Shown: piece by piece, positions 36,206-44,971 of the stretch | Position numbering within the stretch: the first letter of the stretch is position 1 | Layout of the letters: each line of letters opens with the position of its first letter | Source: an uncultured Thermoguttaceae bacterium | GTDB lineage: Bacteria > Planctomycetota > Planctomycetia > Pirellulales > Thermoguttaceae | NCBI GenBank assembly: GCA_937951625.1 | Contig: CALFBP010000034.1 | Location: forward strand, 1-64,000 | Direction of reading: 5' to 3' | DNA: 64,000 bases | Notes under the pieces: generated by a model | The model's input: only the letters and a program-made list of their open reading frames with translations | Told to the model about the DNA's origin: nothing | Database searches by the model: none | Program-made: the position numbers and the translations under genes

Positions 36206-36490
36206 ATGGCATCCTGGATCGCGGGGAAATGGGGTATAAGGGAGGTTCCGGGCCGTCGGGCCGGATGGCGCGGTTTTTGCCGCTGCGTCGATCCCGTGTT
36301 GGTTGGTCCCCCTGCCTTTGCCCGGCAAAGGGTTCGCCGCGTCCCAAAGCGGGGGGCTGCCTCGGTGGATTATGTATTGATTTTAGCGGTCATCCTGCCG
36401 TTGGTGCTGATTTCGATCACCATGAGCCGTCAGATCATGGGCTTGGCTTACGAATTCCTTTGCGTGTTGGTGGCCTGGCCCTTCATGTGA
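36206..36490 (+). CDS. Flp-like pilin or pseudopilin with Asp at position 5
   Basis: Protein of 94 aa. The C-terminal half reads KRGAASVDYVLILAVILPLV and ends FLCVLVAWPFM. It fits a class III (Flp) prepilin: cleavage after Gly gives mature AASVDY, with Asp in place of the usual Glu5. The N-terminal leader is unusually long and Arg-rich (45 residues), so the annotated start may be too early; there is no good SD. Position directly after cpaF supports a pilin-like role. Confidence 0.6.
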   Translation: MASWIAGKWGIREVPGRRAGWRGFCRCVDPVLVGPPAFARQRVRRVPKRGAASVDYVLILAVILPLVLISITMSRQIMGLAYEFLCVLVAWPFM

Positions 36491-36546
36491 GGCACGCGAG
36501 GTCGATGCTTCTGCTGGAACTGTTTCAAGAGAGGAGGTTGAAGTCT

Positions 36547-36747
36547 ATGACTGAGTTGCGTCGCTTTTGGAAGACCATCCACCACGATCAGCAAGGCGCG
36601 GTCAGCCTGGAGACGATCCTGATCATCGGAGCGATCGCCCTGCCGGTGTTGATCTTTCTGATCAAGGTCGGTTGGCCGAAGATCAAGGACTATTTCGATC
36701 GGGGACTGGACGAACTGAAGCAGGAAGCCGACGCTGCCAAGACCTAG
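36547..36747 (+). CDS. Flp-family type IVb pilin
   Basis: Protein of 66 aa. The leader ends in QQG, and the mature N-terminus is AVSLETILIIGAIALPVLIF with Glu5, as in Flp pilins. A hydrophobic helix and a short charged tail follow (KIKDYFDRGLDELKQEADA). The ATG at 36547 has AGGAGG about 10 nt upstream. It is probably the main pilin of the locus. The prepilin peptidase gene follows 12 nt later. Confidence 0.78.
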   Translation: MTELRRFWKTIHHDQQGAVSLETILIIGAIALPVLIFLIKVGWPKIKDYFDRGLDELKQEADAAKT

Positions 36748-36759
36748 CCCAACGAACCC

Positions 36760-37320
36760 ATGGTTTCCGCGGCGTTGTTGCTGGGGCTTTTGGTGGTGGC
36801 CGCGGCCACGGACATCCGCTGGCATCGGATCTACAACTGGACCACCTACCCTGGCATCCTCGCGGCCCTGGGAATGAACGCCGTGGGATCGGCGCTGCTC
36901 TCCACCGGGTTGGCCGAGGAGGCCCAACTGATGTGGTGGGGCTGGATCGGTTTCGGTCAGAGCGCGGCAGGTTTTCTGATTTGCGGCCTGGTCCTGGTGG
37001 CCTGCTACGTCTTGCTCCGTGTTGGTGGCGGTGACGTCAAATTGATGGCGATGCTCGGCGCGTTCCTCGGGGCCGAGCGTGGGGTTGAGGCCATGCTGTG
37101 GACGTTTGTTTTAGGCGCCTGCATGGGGTTGATCGTGCTGGTTTGGCGTTTTGGGCCGCTGGTGGTGCTGGCCCGGGTCGGACGGCACGTTTTTTGGGCG
37201 TTGCGGCTAGGCCGGTTTCAGCCCCTCACGCCGGCGGAACGGACCGCTTTGCAGCCGCCCTTGTTTCTGGCCCCCAGTGCCTTGATCGCCTGCATCATCG
37301 TGCAATTCCGACTTTTGTGA
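36760..37320 (+). CDS. Prepilin peptidase, CpaA/TadV family
   Basis: Protein of 186 aa. Aspartyl membrane protease that cleaves Flp and TadE-like leaders. The catalytic pair is Asp near DIRWHRIYN and Asp in the GGGDVKLMAMLGAFLG motif. Several hydrophobic segments follow, as in the short TadV type without the methylase domain. Likely processes both the Flp-like and the TadE-like proteins here, and perhaps also DUF1559 proteins elsewhere. Confidence 0.88.
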   Translation: MVSAALLLGLLVVAAATDIRWHRIYNWTTYPGILAALGMNAVGSALLSTGLAEEAQLMWWGWIGFGQSAAGFLICGLVLVACYVLLRVGGGDVKLMAMLGAFLGAERGVEAMLWTFVLGACMGLIVLVWRFGPLVVLARVGRHVFWALRLGRFQPLTPAERTALQPPLFLAPSALIACIIVQFRLL

Positions 37321-37533
37321 GCGGTTGTTGGGACTTCCGACTTTTGCCAGGGGTTCGAGCCTCCCGAGGACGCGGCTTGAACGAACTGTGCGCGTGTGAG
37401 ATAGGAGCAAAGAAAACAGCGAGTTTTGTCGAGGCCTGCCATCGAGCCATGCCACCGACCCATGAAGGTCGGCAAGGTTCGACGGCCTGATCTGTTGCAG
37501 GGCCTCGCACTCGCCCCTATTTGAGGCGTTCCC

Positions 37534-38586
37534 ATGGGCCGCGCGGTGCTGATCGATTGTCTGCCGTGGCTGGGGATGTGGCTGGCATCGGCCGCCTGCC
37601 TGTGGCTGATGGTTCGGTTGAACGCGGGCAGGTTCCACTTGCATCGCTTGTCATGGTTGCATCATGACGAGGTGGGCAGCGCGCAGAGCTTGAGTTTCGT
37701 CCTCACGCTGCCGTTGTTCGTGGCCGTGCTGCTGTTCATCGTTCAAGTCAGCCAGTTGATGATCGGGACGATCACGGTCCACTACGCGGCCTTTGCCGCA
37801 GCCCGCGCCGCGGTGGTATGGATTCCCGCCGGCCTCGGTTCCCGGGACCAATGGACGATTGGGGAGAACTCGGTCGGCGGGCTCGGCTACGTGCCCGATT
37901 TCTCGGCCCCCGATCAGGTCCCGCCGAATTACATCCAGCCGACGTCGGGTGGGATGACCTATGTGCTGTTGGGTGGAGGGCCAAAATACGACAAGATATT
38001 TAGGGCCGCGTGTCTGGCGTGTTTGCCGATCTGCCCGTCGCGGGACCTGAAGCTCGGGCCGCCGCCGACCCAAGACGCGGTTTGGACCCAGCAGACGCTC
38101 AAAGCCATGTACGAGGCCCTAGCGCCCGGTCGGGCCCCCAGTGACGCCCGCTTGGCCAACAAACTGGCCTATGCCATGCGTTACACGGACATCGAGGTGC
38201 GATTCTATCACGACAATTCGGAACCCCCGCTGGTCTCGCTGCAAGGTTCATGGGGATTGAATTACAGCAGCGGCCAAGCAGGTCCGGGGTTCGATACGGG
38301 CCCAGGCAGCGAAGAGTTTTTACCCGGCCAAGAGATCGGCTGGCAAGACCCGATCACGGTCACGGTCCATCACTACCTGGCCCTGTTGCCTGGCCCGGGA
38401 CGACTCCTGGCCAATCGCGTGGGCTTCCTCCGCACGGCCCCGGATCGCGTCCAACGTCAGATCGAACAAGACACTCAAGAGAAGCAGTTCCCCAACGACG
38501 TTTATGTCTACAAACTGAGTGCCTCCTGCACACTCGGCAACGAAGGCGAGAAGTCGGTGCTGCCTTATGAATACCCGGTGGATTAG
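37534..38586 (+). CDS. TadE-like pilus assembly protein
   Basis: Protein of 350 aa. An N-terminal hydrophobic segment is followed by a TadE-like helix (SAQSLSFVLTLPLFVAVLLF) and a long extracytoplasmic region with several Cys (AACLACLPICPSRD). The helix has no Glu5, unlike classical TadE. A 213-nt gap precedes it with nothing recognised. It overlaps the TadG-like gene by 20 nt. Role in pilus assembly is inferred from context. Confidence 0.7.
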   Translation: MGRAVLIDCLPWLGMWLASAACLWLMVRLNAGRFHLHRLSWLHHDEVGSAQSLSFVLTLPLFVAVLLFIVQVSQLMIGTITVHYAAFAAARAAVVWIPAGLGSRDQWTIGENSVGGLGYVPDFSAPDQVPPNYIQPTSGGMTYVLLGGGPKYDKIFRAACLACLPICPSRDLKLGPPPTQDAVWTQQTLKAMYEALAPGRAPSDARLANKLAYAMRYTDIEVRFYHDNSEPPLVSLQGSWGLNYSSGQAGPGFDTGPGSEEFLPGQEIGWQDPITVTVHHYLALLPGPGRLLANRVGFLRTAPDRVQRQIEQDTQEKQFPNDVYVYKLSASCTLGNEGEKSVLPYEYPVD

Positions 38587-40018
38587 CCCAGCATGGCGCC
38601 TGCACCGCGACGAGCAGGGCGTGATCAGCATCCTCACGGTGTTCGCCGTGCTCATGCTGACGGCCCTGCTGGGGATGGTGATGAACGTCGCTCGGCAGAT
38701 CGACGGCAAGATTCGGCTGCAAAACGCGGCCGACGCGGCGGCCTATTCCGGCGGGGTGATGGTGGCCCGCGCCTTGAACGTGCTCGCCTTCAGCAACCAT
38801 CTGCTCTCGGAGGTCATGGCCCTGACCGCCCTGATGCGCGAGGGCCGCGATCAACACTCCGACCAGTACGTGCCGCAGATTCTCAGTGCTTGGGAGACCG
38901 CGGCCCGAATCTTCCAGAAGTCGCCTTTCCCGAAGTTTCAGCGGTTGGGCCGCGCCATCCTCCAACAAACGCCCTTGGAACAGGAGTTGGCCGATGCCTT
39001 CAGCGCCTGGGCCAAGGCCACCAGCGAGTTGATCCTGCCCACCTTGGAAATGATTCTCGAACAGGAAATGATTCCTGAGTTCGAGCGGGCAGTGGTGCGG
39101 GCCTATCCCGACATGGCGCAGCAAGCGGCCTTGGAGGCGGCCTTGGCCAACGGTCGGCCCGATCATGGCCGGGGCGACCTGTGCGGCGTGATTTGGCGGA
39201 CCGGCAGCCATGTCATGCCGGTGGGCGGGGCGGGCGAGTCGTTTCGCAGCACGATTCCCGCCGTCGACCCCACGGATCCCAGCCACGCCGACCGGCAAAC
39301 CGAGGCCCGCAACCAGCGCGACCGGTTGGCCTCCCAGTACGTGGCGCGGTGGAACAATGAAGTGCTTCAGTTTTTCGACCGCCGGGCGCGGATGTGCCAG
39401 TACGCGGTGTTGTGGCGGAATTTCGTGGACGGGCAGCAGTTTCCCCCCTGTGGACAGTTGAAGCAAGTCCTCACGGACTACGACCGGAACTTGCCGCACT
39501 TGATTCGTACTCCCCGCCGCGCGATTCCCGAGGGGACGATCAACCAGCACCTCGATGACGAGTTCACTTGGGTGGGCGTGGCCTATTGGAATAAATTGGC
39601 CGATTTCGCGCCGCGGATCTTTTATAACCCCATGCCGGCTTCGTCTGTAGCGTTTGCACAAGTTCGGGTGTTTGTGCCCCATCGGCGGCTGGTTTGGCGT
39701 CATCACGTGCCGGGGGCGGAACAATTCGGGGGAATGCCGGGCAATTTCCCGCCCTTGCCGCCGCCGGGCAGCGGCGATACGCCCCCTCCGGCAACGACCG
39801 CCAGCGAGAGTTGGGACGTCGGCCGGCAACCGGGCGTCAGCGAGCGTTGGGACCTGTTGAACCAGAATTGGGTTGCCCAGTTGGTGCCAGCGACAAACGC
39901 CTGGATTCCCTTGATCCTCCAACAGCCGCCGCAAGTGCCTGGCGTTGACGCGCGACGATATCGACTTCCGAACGTCACGTTGCCCATGGACCAGATCCTC
40001 AAGATCAGTACGCACTAG
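38567..40018 (+). CDS. TadG-like pilus assembly protein
   Basis: Protein of 483 aa from the ATG at 38567, within the end of the previous gene. Residues ~14-50 (HRDEQGVISILTVFAVLMLT and NVARQIDGKIRLQNAADAAA) match the TadE/TadG-type N-terminus: one helix followed by the AADAAA pattern. The rest is a long region without a clear von Willebrand domain, rich in Asn/Arg and Pro at the end. Probably an anchored extracytoplasmic Tad component. Confidence 0.7.
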   Translation: MNTRWISPAWRLHRDEQGVISILTVFAVLMLTALLGMVMNVARQIDGKIRLQNAADAAAYSGGVMVARALNVLAFSNHLLSEVMALTALMREGRDQHSDQYVPQILSAWETAARIFQKSPFPKFQRLGRAILQQTPLEQELADAFSAWAKATSELILPTLEMILEQEMIPEFERAVVRAYPDMAQQAALEAALANGRPDHGRGDLCGVIWRTGSHVMPVGGAGESFRSTIPAVDPTDPSHADRQTEARNQRDRLASQYVARWNNEVLQFFDRRARMCQYAVLWRNFVDGQQFPPCGQLKQVLTDYDRNLPHLIRTPRRAIPEGTINQHLDDEFTWVGVAYWNKLADFAPRIFYNPMPASSVAFAQVRVFVPHRRLVWRHHVPGAEQFGGMPGNFPPLPPPGSGDTPPPATTASESWDVGRQPGVSERWDLLNQNWVAQLVPATNAWIPLILQQPPQVPGVDARRYRLPNVTLPMDQILKISTH

Positions 40019-40029
40019 CGGGTGCCGTC

Positions 40030-41109
40030 ATGCCTCATGTCTGGAGCCAACTCGGCCTCGCAGTCCCGACCAAGGGGCGGCGCCAGCCCAGTTTGCAGTC
40101 GCCTCGCCGTGGGCTGTCCACGTTGGAAATGGTCCTATCGCTGCCCATCCTCTTGGCGGTGATGGCGTTGATCATCAACTTCGGGACCGTAGCCAGTTGG
40201 AAACTGCGGGGGCTGGCCGTGGCCCGGCACCAATTGTGGTCGCAGCGTGAGGGTCGCTCGGGCTCGACATTTTCCCCCATCCAGTACTGGCCGCAAAATT
40301 ATCTGGCCGCCGGACAGTCGCCGCTTGGGGCAGGCACGCGGGGATGGCTGACTACGTCGCTCAACATGATCGAACAGGTGCATAACGCGCATTTGCCCGT
40401 GGCTCGAGGTCCCTTGGTCGGCGACGGAGTACCCCCGCCTGCTCAGCCTTTTTTGGTGAATCAAGACCTTTTGAACCCGGCACGCAGCATGTTCGAAGGA
40501 CATGCGACCGTGGAGCGGAATTACCCCTTGTTACAACGTTTGGGTCCCTACCGGCTTCGCGCGGCGGGCCAGCTCTTGAACGGGCCGTGGACGTTTCCGG
40601 CCTTGGGAGCACGGGACAACGACGACTTCCGTGCCCCGCTCCTTTTTGCCGTGCCTGCCACGCCCGATCCTTCTTATGCCCAGCGCTACATTCAAGCAGT
40701 GGCGCGAATCTATTACGCGCCCTTCCAAAACGACCTATGGCCGCTGGACCGGGACGACGAATTCCTCTACTGGAAGCAGCGATTCCCGAACGTGCCGGCA
40801 ATTCAAAACCGCGGCCACGACTTCATCGCCCGATTCGCCTGGTTGGGATCGTTTTGCGATCTCGATCCCCTGGGGGTGCAAAGCCGCGTCGATCTGCTTG
40901 TGGACCGGATCCGCGGGACGAATGGCCAGACGAGCGTGGCCGAGAACATGCGGCAAGAGTTCAAGGGCTTTTTCGAAGATGTCAAACAGGAACTGGAGAA
41001 CTTGCTGAACGCCACGCCACCCCCTCCGCCCGACGTTCGGGCCCAATTGCAACGGGAAATCCAGGCCCTCGAGGCCGAGCTGGCGCTGCTCCAAGCTCCG
41101 TTGAATTAG
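40030..41109 (+). CDS. TadE-like pseudopilin protein
   Basis: Protein of 359 aa. The Gly-LSTLEMVLSLPILLAVMALI sequence fits a prepilin-type leader with Glu5. The large C-terminal region has no known domain and ends with an Asp/Glu-rich helix (FFEDVKQELENLL, then EIQALEAELALLQ), probably a coiled coil. Third TadE/G-like gene in a row. No SD is strong. Confidence 0.65.
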   Translation: MPHVWSQLGLAVPTKGRRQPSLQSPRRGLSTLEMVLSLPILLAVMALIINFGTVASWKLRGLAVARHQLWSQREGRSGSTFSPIQYWPQNYLAAGQSPLGAGTRGWLTTSLNMIEQVHNAHLPVARGPLVGDGVPPPAQPFLVNQDLLNPARSMFEGHATVERNYPLLQRLGPYRLRAAGQLLNGPWTFPALGARDNDDFRAPLLFAVPATPDPSYAQRYIQAVARIYYAPFQNDLWPLDRDDEFLYWKQRFPNVPAIQNRGHDFIARFAWLGSFCDLDPLGVQSRVDLLVDRIRGTNGQTSVAENMRQEFKGFFEDVKQELENLLNATPPPPPDVRAQLQREIQALEAELALLQAPLN

Positions 41110-41140
41110 CGTCGCATTTTTCGTCGTTGGGTCTGGCGGT

Positions 41141-42058
41141 ATGACCACATTGGGCGAATTAGCGAAACGCATTTCGACGTGGACTTCCCGGGGGCTGGTC
41201 TCGGCCATGATCCTGGTGGCGGGACTGGCGTTCGGACGTCAAGTACTCCAGTGGTGGCGAAGTGACGACGAACCTACCAGCGCGGCTGTTTCGCGGCCAT
41301 TGAAAGTCGGTTCCCTCGGCGAAATTGGACTGGATCATACCCTCCAGTTTGGCGGCAGCGACTGGACGGTGGTTCGGGGATTCGTCTCGGGCGATGCCTC
41401 CGAGGCGCTGCGCCAGCTCCAGGCCCGATGTGCGGAAACGATTGGCGCCGCGGCATTGCCCAAATCGACCCCCGGACCCGCGGAACGCGACTTGCTTCAC
41501 CGGATTACCGGGCAAAAGCCCCTCCTGGAGCAGCCGGGCCAGTGGCGAATCGACGCCCTAGACCCAGGCTTTCCATTGGTCTTGGGTTCGCGCGAGGTTC
41601 CCTCGGGGGACAACGCCTCGGGAGAGCAAGTTGGCAAATCCACACGTCGCGTGGTAACCTTGGGAATGGCGATGCCCATTGGCGACAAGCTTTGGACCAC
41701 ATACACATTCCACGCGAACTCCTATAACAAGGGGGAGGAATACACCGAAAAGGTTGATTTGATCCCCACTGGAAGCAGCAAGGTGATGACTATCCGGGCT
41801 ACTGACGGAACGAGCCTGGTCGTTTTCAGGGGACCGGATCCCAACGGAGAGTGGGTTACGTTTTACGATTCGTGGCTTCAGCGGCACGGTTGGAGAATAT
41901 CCTGGGGCTGGGTGGACCGGGGCGGAACACGGTCGGTGCATGGCATCCGTTCACAAGGGGGGGCTTGGCAGAGAATCGATGTGCTACTGGTGAGAGATGG
42001 CATCGGCCATTCGGCGGGTGTGGTGTTTCAGACCCCCGCTGTCGATGGGAAACCATGA
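41141..42058 (+). CDS. Membrane-anchored hypothetical protein within the Tad locus
   Basis: Protein of 305 aa. One membrane segment near the N-terminus (GLVSAMILVAGLAFGRQVL) and a soluble extracytoplasmic body. No family recognised. It lies between a TadE-like gene and CpaB on the same strand, so a structural or regulatory role in the pilus is likely but not proven. Confidence 0.55.
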   Translation: MTTLGELAKRISTWTSRGLVSAMILVAGLAFGRQVLQWWRSDDEPTSAAVSRPLKVGSLGEIGLDHTLQFGGSDWTVVRGFVSGDASEALRQLQARCAETIGAAALPKSTPGPAERDLLHRITGQKPLLEQPGQWRIDALDPGFPLVLGSREVPSGDNASGEQVGKSTRRVVTLGMAMPIGDKLWTTYTFHANSYNKGEEYTEKVDLIPTGSSKVMTIRATDGTSLVVFRGPDPNGEWVTFYDSWLQRHGWRISWGWVDRGGTRSVHGIRSQGGAWQRIDVLLVRDGIGHSAGVVFQTPAVDGKP

Positions 42059-42128
42059 CTAAGATGCCAATCCTTTGGGGTTCAGACGTTCGAGGCCGCA
42101 CGCCGCCGATTTCGAGAGGCAAATCGCG

Positions 42129-42932
42129 ATGAAGGGCATCCAAGGGTTGATCGTGGCGATCGGGTTGGGGATTGCCGGGGCGTTGTTCAATTTCGCCTAT
42201 CTGGCCAACCGTTCGCGCGATGTCGAGAAAGTGGCCTTCATCGGTATCAAGGAAGACAAGACGATCGGCCGCGGCGAGCTGATCAGTGAAGATAGTTTGG
42301 AACCGGTGGAGATTCCCCGTCGTTGGGTGGGCAGGTTGGAAGACTACGCTTTCCTGTGGTCGACGCGTGCCACGGTGGTGGGCCGGCGTCCGTGGCGGGC
42401 GTTGGAGGGGGGATCGTTGCTCCTGCGGGCAGACTTGAAAACCCCGCCTCAGGAACTAGTGTTTGGCGTCAACTTGCCGCCGGGCGTCGAGGAGCGGGCG
42501 ATCGGCGTACCCATCGACACGCGAAAATTCGTGACCTCGTTGGTTCAGCCAGGCGATCTGGTGACGTTCATCCTCGCGGCCGGGCGGCGCGAAGGACCCA
42601 CGCTGGCTTCCGACGCCTCGAAGCCGCCAGCCGCCGAAAAAGGGGAACCCAAGGCCGCTTCGCCCGCTGGGCAAACGGAAGCACCGTCTGCCGAGGGCAT
42701 CGAAAAGTGCGGTCCGTTCAAGGTCCTATCCATCGGTAACCGTTTGGGCAGCTACGACGTGATGATGGCGGCGAAGATCCCGCAAACCCAGGAAGGCGTG
42801 ATGACGATCCTGGTCCGCTACGAGAACGGCAAGATGGACCCTCAGGCCGCCCGGCTGCTCCGCCACCTCCAACAGACCAATTCGCAGCCGCTGGCCTACG
42901 AGTTGCATCCGCGGACGCAGAGATTGGAATGA
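42129..42932 (+). CDS. CpaB/RcpC-like pilus assembly protein
   Basis: Protein of 267 aa. One N-terminal membrane helix (GLIVAIGLGIAGALFNFAYL) and an SAF-like domain, with GRGELISEDSLEPVEIPRRW and GVPIDTRKFVTSLVQPGDLVTFI. CpaB proteins act at the outer membrane with the secretin, but that gene is not in the window. The ATG at 42129 follows GAGAGG by 9 nt. The stop overlaps the start of the next gene by 4 nt. Confidence 0.82.
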   Translation: MKGIQGLIVAIGLGIAGALFNFAYLANRSRDVEKVAFIGIKEDKTIGRGELISEDSLEPVEIPRRWVGRLEDYAFLWSTRATVVGRRPWRALEGGSLLLRADLKTPPQELVFGVNLPPGVEERAIGVPIDTRKFVTSLVQPGDLVTFILAAGRREGPTLASDASKPPAAEKGEPKAASPAGQTEAPSAEGIEKCGPFKVLSIGNRLGSYDVMMAAKIPQTQEGVMTILVRYENGKMDPQAARLLRHLQQTNSQPLAYELHPRTQRLE

Positions 42933-44872
42933 AGATCTGGTTCAACAAAATCAGCGAGAGCCGGCGGACGCTGGTCGAAACGGACCGCAGCGAGGTGACC
43001 ATCGGCCGCGATCCCGACAACGTTGTGGTGCTGCAAAGCCCGCTGGTGTCGCGGCATCACGCCGTGGTGCGGGCGGTCAATGGGCAACTCGTCTTGGAAA
43101 ACGTGGGGCTGAATAGCTGCCTGGTCGGCGAAGTCGAGGTCGGCGGCAACCAGACCGTGGCCTTCGAGCCGGGAACCAAGGTCCGCATCTGGCCCTTCAC
43201 GCTCACCTTCGAGGCCGAGCAGGCGGCGACCATTACCCGCGCCGACCTCGAAAACCACCTCCGCTCGATCATGGCCGACCTGGAACTGCGAATCCATCGC
43301 AAGCTCTTGGAACGGCTCGATCTCTACGAGTTCGAGCGGAATCAGGCCCGGGACGCAGAAAGCATCCTGCTGTTGGAGAACAACATCGAAGATGTGTGCC
43401 GCGACCTGGGAGTTTTCAGTAAGGAGAATGAAGCGCTCCTGGAAGAGATCACGGGGCTGGTGCTCCGCGACCATCTGATCAACCAGATCATCATGGAAAC
43501 CGCCCAGGACGAGTTCTTCGACCTGGCCACGCTGACCTCGAACGAATTCGACGTGCCAGCGACGTTGGTGCCGGAGCGCGAGGCGGAGCTGCACGGCCTG
43601 TTGCAATTCGTGCGCGAGCGGTTGAGCTTCCACGAATGCCGCGACGTGACCGAGCAGATCGGCCGCGTCGAGGCCCGGTTCAACGACATCTTCCCGCTCC
43701 TCCGGCCGCACCTGCACCAGGAACTCCGCAAATACTTGATCCTTCGCACGCTGAAGAAGGACCTGAAGGACACGATTTTCGGCTTTGGGCCGCTCCAGGA
43801 TTTGCTGCGCGCGCCGTCGGTCACGGAAATCATGGTGGTGGGCCGCGACCAGATTTATGTCGAGCAGAACGGGGTGATCGAGAAATCCGGCCGGAGGTTC
43901 ATTTCGGACAAGGTGACCGAGGCGATCATCGAACGGATCGTGGCCCAGGTGGGCCGGCGGATCGACAAGAGCCAGCCGCTTGTCGACGCCCGGCTGCCCG
44001 ACGGGTCCCGCGTCAACGCCATCATCCCGCCCCTGGCGGTCAAGGGGCCTTGCCTCACCGTGCGCAAGTTCCCCTTGCAGCGGCTGACCATGGATGAATT
44101 GATCGAGTTGGGCAGCATCAATAAAGCGGCGGCCACGTTCTTGCGGGCGTGCGTGGTGGATCGCCGCAACATCTTGGTGAGCGGTGGAACGGGGACGGGC
44201 AAGACCACGTTGCTGAACGTGCTCTCCAGTTTCATCCCCTACAAGGAACGCATCATCACCATCGAGGACACGGTCGAGCTGCGGCTGCATCAGGACCACG
44301 TCGTCACCTTGGAGGCCAAACCGCCCAACGTGGAGGGCGCTGGGGCCTACACGATCCGCGACTTGGTCAAAAACGCCTTGCGGATGCGGCCGGACCGCAT
44401 CATCGTGGGCGAGTGCCGCGGCCCCGAGGCCTTGGACATGATCCAGGCCATGAACACCGGCCATGACGGCTCGATGACCACGGTCCACGCCAACAGCGCC
44501 CGTGAGGTCATCGAGCGATTGGAGGTGCTGGTGCTGATGGCGGCCGACTTGCCGGTGGTGTCGATCCACCGCCAGTTGGTGTCGGCCATCGACGTGATCG
44601 TCCACATCAGCCGGCTGCCGGGCGGGCGGAGGGTGGTGACCCAGATCGCTGAGGTCACCCGTTACGATCCCGATGAAAAACAGGTCGTCGTGTTGGATAT
44701 TTTCAACTATCGCAACGGCGTCTCCTTGGAGCCGACGGGGTACTTGCCCTCGTTCATCGATTCCTTGGTGGAAAAGGACCTTTTGGACTTGGAGTTTCTC
44801 TACGGCCGGGCTTGGCGGACAACGCCAACCATTGCGCCGCCGCCCCCGGCGGCGACCCTCACGGCCGATTGA
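42929..44872 (+). CDS. cpaF: CpaF-family pilus ATPase with N-terminal FHA domain
   Basis: Protein of 647 aa. Residues ~1-100 form an FHA domain: VTIGRDPDNVVVL, SRHHAVV and N62 in LNSC, the residues that bind phosphothreonine. About 100 residues of helical linker follow. The CpaF core includes Walker A SGGTGTGKTT (Lys425), TIEDTVELRL, MRPDRIIVGECRGPEALDM and TVHANSA. FHA domains bind phosphothreonine, so assembly may respond to the kinase gene at 47995. It is one of two CpaF copies, and the larger. Confidence 0.93.
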   Translation: MKIWFNKISESRRTLVETDRSEVTIGRDPDNVVVLQSPLVSRHHAVVRAVNGQLVLENVGLNSCLVGEVEVGGNQTVAFEPGTKVRIWPFTLTFEAEQAATITRADLENHLRSIMADLELRIHRKLLERLDLYEFERNQARDAESILLLENNIEDVCRDLGVFSKENEALLEEITGLVLRDHLINQIIMETAQDEFFDLATLTSNEFDVPATLVPEREAELHGLLQFVRERLSFHECRDVTEQIGRVEARFNDIFPLLRPHLHQELRKYLILRTLKKDLKDTIFGFGPLQDLLRAPSVTEIMVVGRDQIYVEQNGVIEKSGRRFISDKVTEAIIERIVAQVGRRIDKSQPLVDARLPDGSRVNAIIPPLAVKGPCLTVRKFPLQRLTMDELIELGSINKAAATFLRACVVDRRNILVSGGTGTGKTTLLNVLSSFIPYKERIITIEDTVELRLHQDHVVTLEAKPPNVEGAGAYTIRDLVKNALRMRPDRIIVGECRGPEALDMIQAMNTGHDGSMTTVHANSAREVIERLEVLVLMAADLPVVSIHRQLVSAIDVIVHISRLPGGRRVVTQIAEVTRYDPDEKQVVVLDIFNYRNGVSLEPTGYLPSFIDSLVEKDLLDLEFLYGRAWRTTPTIAPPPPAATLTAD

Positions 44873-44971
44873 TTAGATCACGGTGGGCAAGGGGCAATCG
44901 ACTTCAACAGGGCCATCCACCCGGCGCGAAGCGAAACAGTCGACTGAAAACTATCCTTGGGCAGTGACTCG

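Noticed and set aside
37345-37378. GGTTCGAGCC-like sequence resembling a tRNA T-arm
   Set aside because: No matching acceptor strand, D-arm or anticodon arm was found upstream.
38360-40015. A 551-codon minus-strand frame over the TadG-like gene
   Set aside because: It is antisense to a co-directional Tad operon and has no recognised motif.
42896-44605. A 569-codon minus-strand frame over FHA-CpaF
   Set aside because: Shadow of the ATPase; the plus strand has all CpaF and FHA motifs.
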